A stretch of DNA of 64,000 nucleotides from Saccharobesus litoralis (GTDB taxonomy: Bacteria; Pseudomonadota; Gammaproteobacteria; Enterobacterales; Alteromonadaceae). The translations under genes and the position numbers were made by a program. Positions 40,387-47,781 of the stretch are shown piece by piece. Where the stretch lies: the NCBI RefSeq assembly GCF_003063625.1, contig NZ_CP026604.1, positions 2,108,001 to 2,172,000 of the forward strand. Reading direction: 5' to 3'. A model generated the notes under the pieces. The model was not told where the DNA came from and made no database searches. It worked only from the letters and a program-made list of their open reading frames with translations. How positions within the stretch are numbered: the first letter of the stretch is position 1; each line of letters starts with the position of its first letter.

Positions 40387-41341
40387 AACTCCGGGGTCAG
40401 GTCTTTATTTTTGCGTTATTTATAAATTGAACTAGACTTGAATGTCATGAATATAGATAAAAGGATTTTATTATGGCTAGGCCACTGCGCATTGAATTTG
40501 ACGGCGCGTTTTATCATGTAACGTCACGGGGTAATGCGCGTCAAGACATCTACCTCGAACCGCAAGACTACCTATTGTTTCTCGATACACTTGGTGATGT
40601 TTGTAAACGCCACAATTGGCGAATACATGCCTACTGTTTGATGACAAATCACTATCATTTAGTGGTTGAAACACCGGAAGGAAACCTATCTTTAGGTATG
40701 CGCCAACTTAATGGTGTTTACACTCAAAGATTTAATCGAAAACGTGGTCGCAGTGGTCATGTGTTTCAAGGCCGCTTCAAAAGTATATTGGTTGATTCAG
40801 ATACCTACTATAAAACCCTTATTCGATACGTTATTCAAAATCCGCTTCGCGCCAAGATGGTAAATCACGTAAGTCAGTATAATTGGAGTAGTTATCCAGC
40901 TATGGTTGGTATGTGCAATAATCCAGACTGGTTAGTGAGAAAAACCGTATTAGCGCGTTTTGCCAAATCAGAAGCCAAAGCGATTGAGCTTTTTAAACAT
41001 TGTATAGAGCAACAATCAGAAGCTGATTTTTGGCAAGCCATTAGTCATCAGATATTTTTGGGCGATGAAGCATTTGCAAAGCGTTATTTGCCCAACGACA
41101 ATGAGCAACCTGTAATTAGTGAAATACCCAATGTACAGCAAAGGCGACAGGCAGAGCCATTAGCGTATTATCAAAAAACGTACACCAAAAGAAGTGAGGC
41201 GATAGTTGCAGCTTATCGAAGTGGTGGTTATACGCAGAAGAAAATAGCAGACTATTTTGGATTACATTACACAACTGTGAGCAGGATAATAAAGAAAGCT
41301 GACAATGTGTGATGCAAAAGTAAAGACCTGACCCCGGAGTT
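40387..41341 (+). mobile_element. REP-associated tyrosine transposase element, copy 2 (955 bp)
   Basis: It has the same inverted ends as copy 1 (aactccggggtcaggtct on the left, agacctgaccccggagtt on the right) and the same length. A second, solitary TGACCCCGGAGTT follows immediately at 41344-41356, so the right end is tandemly doubled. It lies between two non-adjacent pieces of LamG-gene sequence. Confidence 0.8.
40473..41312 (+). CDS. REP-associated tyrosine transposase (Y1_Tnp / RAYT family), copy 2
   Basis: A 279-residue near-duplicate of the protein at 35601, with the HUH motif (H-Y-H), the expected catalytic Tyr helix and the C-terminal helix-turn-helix all preserved. Substitutions are few and conservative (for example QRY to KRH near residue 55 and Pro to Ser in the AKPEAK segment), so both copies could be active. 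An AAGGA ribosome-binding site lies upstream. Its position at a second toxin-cassette junction is discussed in the findings. Confidence 0.9.
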   Translation: MARPLRIEFDGAFYHVTSRGNARQDIYLEPQDYLLFLDTLGDVCKRHNWRIHAYCLMTNHYHLVVETPEGNLSLGMRQLNGVYTQRFNRKRGRSGHVFQGRFKSILVDSDTYYKTLIRYVIQNPLRAKMVNHVSQYNWSSYPAMVGMCNNPDWLVRKTVLARFAKSEAKAIELFKHCIEQQSEADFWQAISHQIFLGDEAFAKRYLPNDNEQPVISEIPNVQQRRQAEPLAYYQKTYTKRSEAIVAAYRSGGYTQKKIADYFGLHYTTVSRIIKKADNV

Positions 41342-41342
41342 T

Positions 41343-44072
41343 TTGACCCCGGAGTTTTCCAATCTTGCGCCGATTGCAAGTTGGGGGATGCATGAAGTGG
41401 ATCGAGATAAAAAGTATGCGTTGGAGCATAACAACCTACACCCAGCACTGATAAACTATGCGGAGCATACGCGTCTACATCCTAATGGTGTAGGCAAAAG
41501 CCTCTACTTTAATCGTAATGCACACCTAAAATCTGAAGATAAAGACACAGGTGAAAAGATTTACCTGCCTTCTAGTTTATCTGTTGTTAATCAAAGCCAA
41601 CTTCGTCCAGAAAATGGCCTAGGTATTCGTTTAGATATGCGGCCGGGATTGCTAAAAGATGAAGATTCGGATGATACCTTTATCCAAAAAGGCGGAATGC
41701 TCGTCGATATTGCAGGGGGTACACAAACCTTAAAGTTGAATGATGCTTTCGAACTGGAATTCTCGGTACACAACAACACAGGCAAACACCTTGTTAAGTC
41801 AGCTCCCCTTAGTCATGACGCTTGGTATAAAGTAGCTGCTCGTTACTATCAAGGTAAATTGACCTTGCAGGTTAACGACACTACCTATGAACAAAGCACA
41901 GATGGTAGCGACCTTAATTACTCAGTGACCACCAAAGGCGTTGTTATTGGAGAGAATTTTACAGGCCACTTAAGCCGAGTAAAAATCTATGATTGGCGCA
42001 GTCAGCCTCTTGTTGCGTTTGCTGATGGCAGTTACAGCAAAACCTTAACCTACATACAAGATGATACCCAAAGTGTCACCTTAGTGAGTTCAGGGCAACT
42101 GCACCAGCAAGCAGGCAGTCAAATAAGCTTGGTTCGCGTAGGTTTTAATCAAAACCAATACCAAGGGTTTGTTGGGGTAATGAGCCTTGCCCATTACGAA
42201 GCTGTGGGCACTCAAATGATAGCAACGCGTATTTTTGAGAACGCGCCAGAGTATGCCTACTTTGATAACCAATACAATAGCAATCCATACGTACCTCAAA
42301 TCCCATTTATTAGCCAAGCCCATGCTAATTGGGTGGTCGATTGGGTAGTGGATAATGCTTATGACATCGTAGTGGGTGCTATCGGTTTCTTAATTCCGTA
42401 TGAAGAAACTATCTCGATGTTTAAGCAAGTGTATTACCTAGCTACGGGTGATGAGCAGTTTGATTCAATGCAATTGACGCTAGATACCTTGGGGGTATTG
42501 ACCGTATTTCCAGCTGCTAAAGTATTCTCTCCTGTTATTAAGTCCTTACGAGGGTTTATGAAAACGGCTAAAGGAATAAACCCTAAGTTTGTTAAATCAT
42601 TGGCCGGGGTAATAGGTAAAATCGGTAAAAAGCTGATGAAGGGAGATCTTGATACTCTCCTTAATATATTACCCATGGTCATTATTGTTGGTGATATGCT
42701 CAGTAATGAAGAGTCGCGCCAAGCGCTAAACATTCTAATTAAATCGGTGCAAAGTGATGAAGATATATTTGTTTGGGCTGAGTATTTAGGTTTACCTACA
42801 GATGGTTGGGAAGGAGATGAACCGCCGCCTGTAGTATTAAATAGGCAGCTAGAAAAAGTCGATAACTTCTACGCTTTCCCATTCGTGCAGGTAGCATACG
42901 CGTCTAAAGGTAAAAGCAATAAAGGTAAATTAGTCAATACAAGTAAATTGACAAAGTCATTGCGATTAGCCGCTAAGCAACTCAGCAAAAATGGCTTGGT
43001 AGAAGTCGATGGTAAAAAATTAGTATCTTCTATAAAAGGAGTTACAGAGGGTATCAAGAAAACGGATTGGCCGAGTGTACGTAAAATTGCACACTCTCCA
43101 GTTACTCTAACGGGAGTGCTTTCTGCTGGTCGACAAGGAGCGCAGAAAATTCTTAGCAGATCACGAAATTTGCGCATGTCACCTTTGTCGATTATGGCTA
43201 TTTTAACCTACTTGGAAACGAGAAATGTTGACACATGTTCTAATCAAGATCCGATTTGTAAGCCTTTAGAGCTTAGAGTGAGAGAAGAATTACCAAAATT
43301 ATATGCCAGAGCTTTTACACCATCATTGGTGCAAGATGACAAAGAATATGTGTCTGCATATCGGGAATCAGGTTATTTGTTTCAGATTGCCATGTTAGCG
43401 GCTCGCCATTTACAATACGAAATCAGTGGACTACCTGAAGATAGAGTTGTTGCAATTGAAGCGCCAAGACCAATTAAATTGTTCAAGTATAATCGTAGAG
43501 CAATACCTTTGGGTGAGACGTTTACTCGAAAAGTTGATATTGTTCTGGCTGGGAAAAATACTAGTGTTGTCGACACGAATAACGTGTGGTTGGAGCTAAA
43601 ATCTTATAAATATCAATCCAATAAAACGACCTTTGAATCGTATTGGAAGCAATGGAATATTAATAAAAGTACTTACAGTAACCATCGAGAATTTTTCTTT
43701 GATCGCGTGGGAACAACCGATAATGAGTTAAAAGGGGTTGAAGAAGAAGGAGTTGCTGTTGCTACAAACTTTGAATGGTATTTTCAGGATTTTAAACGCC
43801 GGGCAATACGGGGTTATTCAAGTAAAGAGCTAGATAGTGTGGCAGAGTGGGTAAGAAAATTACCCAAATCCAAAGAGGGTATCCAGCATGCTAGCTTGGG
43901 TTATAAAGACGGAAAAGAAAATCGTACCAAGTTCACACAGAAGGACGCGCGTAAAAAGCTAAAACCTCATAATGTTAAAACGTGGCTTTTGGGCACGGCA
44001 AAAGGTGTACTGCTTGCCAACGTTAATGATGATCTAATAGATGAGTTGATTGATAAAAGTGACCAATTTTAG
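41343..44072 (+). CDS. Orphan LamG-toxin cassette 3 (headless, toxin variant 3)
   Basis: The open frame begins inside the RAYT terminal repeat (TTG at 41343, codons to about 41356 come from the repeat). LamG-region homology starts directly after it, at the equivalent of about residue 1290 of the main protein. There is no signal peptide or N-terminal body. The LamG domain is followed by QIPFISQAHA, the pre-toxin region with DGWEGDE, a second A-Y-A motif near 42900, and a toxin domain of about 390 residues. Asp at 43536 (VDIVLAG) and Glu/Lys at 43593/43599 (WLELKS) fit the PD-(D/E)xK pattern. This LamG part is much more diverged from the main gene than cassette 2, suggesting an older or foreign cassette. 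Its immunity gene starts 12 bp downstream but is broken by IS66. Confidence 0.78.
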   Translation: MTPEFSNLAPIASWGMHEVDRDKKYALEHNNLHPALINYAEHTRLHPNGVGKSLYFNRNAHLKSEDKDTGEKIYLPSSLSVVNQSQLRPENGLGIRLDMRPGLLKDEDSDDTFIQKGGMLVDIAGGTQTLKLNDAFELEFSVHNNTGKHLVKSAPLSHDAWYKVAARYYQGKLTLQVNDTTYEQSTDGSDLNYSVTTKGVVIGENFTGHLSRVKIYDWRSQPLVAFADGSYSKTLTYIQDDTQSVTLVSSGQLHQQAGSQISLVRVGFNQNQYQGFVGVMSLAHYEAVGTQMIATRIFENAPEYAYFDNQYNSNPYVPQIPFISQAHANWVVDWVVDNAYDIVVGAIGFLIPYEETISMFKQVYYLATGDEQFDSMQLTLDTLGVLTVFPAAKVFSPVIKSLRGFMKTAKGINPKFVKSLAGVIGKIGKKLMKGDLDTLLNILPMVIIVGDMLSNEESRQALNILIKSVQSDEDIFVWAEYLGLPTDGWEGDEPPPVVLNRQLEKVDNFYAFPFVQVAYASKGKSNKGKLVNTSKLTKSLRLAAKQLSKNGLVEVDGKKLVSSIKGVTEGIKKTDWPSVRKIAHSPVTLTGVLSAGRQGAQKILSRSRNLRMSPLSIMAILTYLETRNVDTCSNQDPICKPLELRVREELPKLYARAFTPSLVQDDKEYVSAYRESGYLFQIAMLAARHLQYEISGLPEDRVVAIEAPRPIKLFKYNRRAIPLGETFTRKVDIVLAGKNTSVVDTNNVWLELKSYKYQSNKTTFESYWKQWNINKSTYSNHREFFFDRVGTTDNELKGVEEEGVAVATNFEWYFQDFKRRAIRGYSSKELDSVAEWVRKLPKSKEGIQHASLGYKDGKENRTKFTQKDARKKLKPHNVKTWLLGTAKGVLLANVNDDLIDELIDKSDQF

Positions 44073-44207
44073 AAGAGCTATAAAATGAATCAAACTATAA
44101 ATACTGACGAGATACAAGAGCGTAAAAAACGCTGGAAAGAATTTGCTAAATTAATAGACAAGATCGGCAGTAATAACGTAACCGATCAATCAGCAGTTAG
44201 ATCTTCC

Positions 44208-45755
44208 CTATTCAGCTAGATCTGACGTTATAAAATGATCTTTGAATTTCTCTTTCCACACACGAGGGGTTAGATCGATAACATCTTTGGCAGGGTGCAA
44301 GCTGACGCGTTGTAATACATCAACTAAGTAATGGTAAGGGTTAACGCCTTGTAAGCGACAAGTCACCATCAAGCTTTGTAAGTAACCTAATTGCTTGGCA
44401 CCGATTTCACTCCAACAGAATAGATAATTTTTCCGCCCCATTGGAATAACACGCAATGCACGTTCAAGATGATTGGTATCCAAAGGAACATTGGGGTTCG
44501 CCAGAAATACCTTCAGCTCTGTTTCACGTTCAGCCGCATAATTGAGAGCTTTACTTAATGGATTGCTAGGCAGTAATTCTGGCCGTTGGCGTTGTTGGTA
44601 AACCCAGTTAAAGAAGGCGCTAACAACGGGTTCACTATCTTTAGTGCGTGTTTCTTGTATTTGCTCAGCACAAGCTTGTTTTTGGCGTAAGCCTTCTTCA
44701 ATTTTATACAGTGCGCCAATATAGGCTAACGCTTGTTGTACCTCATCAGGCTCTGTTTTCAATGCTTTATCAAAGGCTCGCCGAGTATGCGCCCAACAGG
44801 CGGCATGCATAACAGTTTGGTCTTGTTCATTTAACTGAAGTACGGTTTTAGTGTAAGCCTGATAGCCATCTGTCAGCAAGGTGCCATTAAAGCCATCAAG
44901 CTGTTCAATCGCATGCTGTTTTCCTCGACTTATCGACCAAGTAAACGCCACCTCATCTTGTTCACCATAAATGGGCCAGAAGTAGGTTTGTTTCATTTTG
45001 CCTTTGCTTTTTCGTCCCGCTTTTATCGGCACTTCATCCATCGCCAATACATTGCTTTGCAGAATGTGTTGCTTCATGGCTTGGGCAATAGGTGTGAGTA
45101 AGTCGATGGCTTTTTGTACCCAGTTAATCAAACTGGCTCGACTCACTTGTACTCCCGCATCTAGCATACGTTGATGTTGGCGATACAGGGGTAAATGGTA
45201 AACCGCTTTATCAACCAGTAAACCAGCTAGCAAGGAAACATCAGCATAACAGCCGTCTAAGACATTAGTCGGCGCTGCTGGTGTATTCACGGTTTGATTG
45301 GCTTTATGGCGAACAACAGGGCGACGGTAAATGAGTACCGTATAACTACCAGGCTGTTGCGCTAAACGCGTGGTGTCCTTAAAGCCTATAATTTCATACT
45401 GTTCTGCATCGTCACCTTGTAACTCTGGTGCCGATAGCTCAATCACTTTTTGAGGGACAGTGTCATCGAAGCGTAACCCAGAGTCATTGACTTCATCACC
45501 GGTACGCTGGGTATGAGACTTGCGCTTATGCGCTTTAACGTCAGTGGCCTCGGGTTTCAGGCCTTCTGGTGCATCTCCCACAAATAAGGTGGATTGATGT
45601 GGGTTGTCGACTAATTGCTTTTCAGACTTTTGACCAAACAGCTGACGTTTAAACCAGTCGAGTTGTTGCTGAAGGTGGGCGTTATGCTCAACTAATTGAG
45701 TAATAACCTCATCTTTTTCAACAGTGTTTAAGTGACTGATTTGACTTGTTTTCAT
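44208..45755 (-). CDS. tnpC: IS66 transposase TnpC
   Basis: A 515-residue DDE transposase of the IS66 family. The N-terminal helical/leucine-rich segment contains LQQQLDWFKRQLFGQKSEK, the standard IS66 signature. A zinc-finger/linker region is followed by the catalytic core with Asp in LAMDEVPIKAG, the TDGYQAYTK Asp and the terminal Glu in NHLERALRVIPMGRKNYLF. The C-terminus RVWKEKFKDHF is typical. Full length and apparently functional; third gene of the IS operon. Confidence 0.95.
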   Translation of the reverse strand: MKTSQISHLNTVEKDEVITQLVEHNAHLQQQLDWFKRQLFGQKSEKQLVDNPHQSTLFVGDAPEGLKPEATDVKAHKRKSHTQRTGDEVNDSGLRFDDTVPQKVIELSAPELQGDDAEQYEIIGFKDTTRLAQQPGSYTVLIYRRPVVRHKANQTVNTPAAPTNVLDGCYADVSLLAGLLVDKAVYHLPLYRQHQRMLDAGVQVSRASLINWVQKAIDLLTPIAQAMKQHILQSNVLAMDEVPIKAGRKSKGKMKQTYFWPIYGEQDEVAFTWSISRGKQHAIEQLDGFNGTLLTDGYQAYTKTVLQLNEQDQTVMHAACWAHTRRAFDKALKTEPDEVQQALAYIGALYKIEEGLRQKQACAEQIQETRTKDSEPVVSAFFNWVYQQRQRPELLPSNPLSKALNYAAERETELKVFLANPNVPLDTNHLERALRVIPMGRKNYLFCWSEIGAKQLGYLQSLMVTCRLQGVNPYHYLVDVLQRVSLHPAKDVIDLTPRVWKEKFKDHFITSDLAE

Positions 45756-45782
45756 GGGGCGTAATTATACTAAAATCCCCCT

Positions 45783-46118
45783 TTAAAGTCGCGTATTCCT
45801 TGGTTTTTCTTGCCATTTTATTCCGCCAATCAAGCATTGTAATTGTGGCCAATCCAGTTGAACATTTGGCTCATCACCTTTGACGGTATGAAAGGTACCT
45901 CGCTCCAATCGCTTTGCCCATAAACAATAACCACCTTGCTGATAATAGAGTAATTTAATGTGGGTACGCTTTCGATTGACGAATACAAACAGCTCACCGC
46001 TGTTGGCACGTCTGCCTACCTTGGTTTGCGCTAACGCGGCTAACCCATCAAATTGTTTACGCATATCAACGGGTTGGTTGTAGAGCCAAATGGGTAAGTC
46101 ACAATGCAAGTTAATCAA
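45783..46118 (-). CDS. tnpB: IS66 accessory protein TnpB
   Basis: A 111-residue protein of the IS66 Orf2 (TnpB) family. It carries the conserved YNQPVDMRKQFDGLAALAQ start, SGELFVFVNRKRTHIKLLYY and the WAKRLERGTF segment. It is needed for IS66 transposition but its biochemical role is not settled. The start overlaps the end of tnpA by 4 bases (ATGA type), so the pair is translationally coupled. This is the IS-encoded TnpB, unrelated to the RNA-guided TnpB nuclease of IS605. Confidence 0.93.
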   Translation of the reverse strand: MINLHCDLPIWLYNQPVDMRKQFDGLAALAQTKVGRRANSGELFVFVNRKRTHIKLLYYQQGGYCLWAKRLERGTFHTVKGDEPNVQLDWPQLQCLIGGIKWQEKPRNTRL

Positions 46119-46414
46119 GAGGTGGCTCGCATATTCAGCACTACGCCACCAGGAAGGGTTAATTCAATATTCCATTGTTTGGTATCTGTTGAATGATGAT
46201 TGACTGATATAGCTTGCCAATGGTCAGTTGACGCTGAAAACTCAATATCGTTCTCGCTATTCGTCGCAGGTAATGGCTCGATCCGCTTTCGCCATTTGTA
46301 AAAGTTGGAAATTGTCAGCTTGTGTTGTTTGCAAAATTGAGTGACGGTTAATCCGCTGGCGTGGAATTGACTAAATATTAATTGCCAGTCTTCAATTGTA
46401 CGTTGTTTTCCCAT
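46115..46414 (-). CDS. tnpA: IS66 accessory protein TnpA
   Basis: A 99-residue helix-turn-helix protein of the IS66 TnpA family. The sequence WQLIFSQFHASGLTVTQFCK followed by ISNFYKWRKR is the classical DNA-binding segment. It is the first gene of the IS66 operon, reading leftward from the right terminal repeat, and overlaps tnpB by 4 bases. It appears intact. Confidence 0.93.
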   Translation of the reverse strand: MGKQRTIEDWQLIFSQFHASGLTVTQFCKQHKLTISNFYKWRKRIEPLPATNSENDIEFSASTDHWQAISVNHHSTDTKQWNIELTLPGGVVLNMRATS

Positions 46415-47195
46415 CTTCGTTTCTCATTGATTAAGTTGGCAAACAGTTTACGCGAGTTGGGATCGCTTTAAAGACGGCTTAAATTGATCGGTTACGTAAT
46501 AACCGCTATCATTATAAATATCTAGAGCAATTTTACTTAACAGGGGAAGAAGATGCAGAGCACCCGGTAGATTCTTTTCATGGAGCTCCATTAATTGAGA
46601 TGCTACTTACACAAGATCAATCGATCGACAATTTACTGAAAATCAAAAAAAAATATTCACCACATCCTAGGTGGGGAGATGGGCATTGGGCTGATGCAAA
46701 AAGATATTATAAAGAAAGAATGGATGACTGGCGAAGTCAAAAAAACCAATTCAGTAACGGCACTATGTTGGGGGGCGGAGAAATTGAGCATGAGCTATTT
46801 AAACTTTTTTATCCCCAAAGAGTCGAACCCAATGAGTTTAAAAGTGCACAGGAATTACAAGCTTGGGCTGAAAAAAAGTGCTCAGGTTTAGCGTATGTTT
46901 TACTAGATTTTTTTGAGCGTGACCAACCTCCTAGTTCTAGTTTTTATATGAAGTGGTGGCTACCTTACTGGTGTGATTGCATAAATTATGGCTTTAAAGA
47001 AGATGAAGTCTATGAATGGATGATCGAAGCTATGCTAGCAGTGCAAGCAAAACCAGATAAGTTTACACCACTGCAAGTCGAGCTAGCGGATAAGATATTT
47101 GCTATTGCTGAAGATGATTCAATAAACCCAGAATTTAGGAAACACTTTGCTGACTGCAAAGCTGCTTTGAGCAAATAATAAAATTAAAGGACACA

Positions 47196-47681
47196 ATGAT
47201 GGAACATTACTTGAGTTTTTACACAAGAACAGAACAATCTATTGATGCTATCAAACAAATACTTTCGGTAAACACTGAGTGGGAAAAAAGAAACATAAAG
47301 GCTGGTATTGTTAGCTTTGGTTTTATGTCAGGTTCAGATTATGAAATTTATATTGAAGATGTATGTCGTGATTTAAAAGAACTTGGCATTACTTCTGTAC
47401 GAATTGCGGTAACGGGTGACGAAGACCCTTGGTTAGAACTAACGTCAATTGAAGGTGAGGAACAAACAACTTGTCAAATTGAGTTTGGGCTGTTTGACTA
47501 TCTTTCTGAGTGTGAGGGGGAAGACGAATTAACTCCGACATTGAAAAAAGCACAGGAGTTAGGTCCAGATGCTTATTTTCTCCCCATGTATCAACAATGG
47601 AAAAAAGGCTTTGAAAAAGCGAGTTTTAAATCTCTAGATGAGATCTATGAACAGATAATTGACAGCTGTGAGGGTAATTAA
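47196..47681 (+). CDS. Small acidic protein of unknown function behind immunity gene 3
   Basis: A 161-residue, strongly acidic, soluble protein with no signal peptide and no recognised family. An AAAGGA ribosome-binding site precedes paired ATG codons (47196 and 47199), and the gene starts 17 bp after the immunity 3 stop, so the two were probably co-transcribed. Acidic character, size and position behind a toxin/immunity pair fit an accessory or second immunity protein, but it lacks the W/K/R N-terminal signature of the other immunity family and could be unrelated cargo. Downstream lies a LamG-gene fragment and an integrase element. Confidence 0.6.
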   Translation: MMEHYLSFYTRTEQSIDAIKQILSVNTEWEKRNIKAGIVSFGFMSGSDYEIYIEDVCRDLKELGITSVRIAVTGDEDPWLELTSIEGEEQTTCQIEFGLFDYLSECEGEDELTPTLKKAQELGPDAYFLPMYQQWKKGFEKASFKSLDEIYEQIIDSCEGN

Positions 47682-47723
47682 TTCAAAAATTCGGCAGTAG
47701 GTAGCTCTATAATGCCACAAAGT

Positions 47724-47781
47724 ATGGCCAACAACTGGTATTAGAGGTCGGCGGACGCGAAGACTTCTTATTCCTGCAACT
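47724..47781 (+). pseudogene. Short LamG-gene fragment
   Basis: Two stretches match the main toxin gene near 29990-30030 (ggccaacaactggt...) and 30098-30117 (gaagacttcttattcctgca), joined by an internal deletion. The match stops exactly where the 28-nt hairpin begins at 47782. It has no coding value. Confidence 0.65.

Larger units (their letters stand above)
44178..46495 (-). mobile_element. Intact IS66-family insertion sequence
   Basis: The element is 2318 bp. Its ends are perfect 13-bp inverted repeats: GTAACCGATCAAT at 44178-44190 and the complement at 46483-46495. It is flanked by the direct 8-bp duplication GTAATAAC at 44170-44177 and 46496-46503; 8 bp is the IS66 norm. It carries tnpA, tnpB and tnpC in standard order on the minus strand. 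The clean duplication shows simple transposition with no later rearrangement. Confidence 0.95.
44085..47178 (+). pseudogene. Immunity gene variant 3, interrupted by IS66
   Basis: The 5' part (44085-44177) encodes 31 residues with the ERKKRWKEFAKL signature. Removing IS66 and one copy of its 8-bp target duplication joins it in frame to 46504-47178, giving IDKIGSNN then RYHYKYLEQFYL across the junction and a 255-residue protein. The restored product has the family features YLEQFYLTG and, at the C-terminus, KFTPLQVELADKIF. The downstream half keeps an internal ATG (46600) that could give a 192-residue truncated protein lacking the N-terminal signature. The toxin encoded upstream has no export signal and probably no promoter, which would explain why loss of immunity is tolerated. 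Confidence 0.85.

Noticed and set aside
40227-40430. A 67-residue open frame as a gene
   Set aside because: It joins a hairpin, a LamG fragment and the RAYT left end; it has no start signal and no independent coding content.
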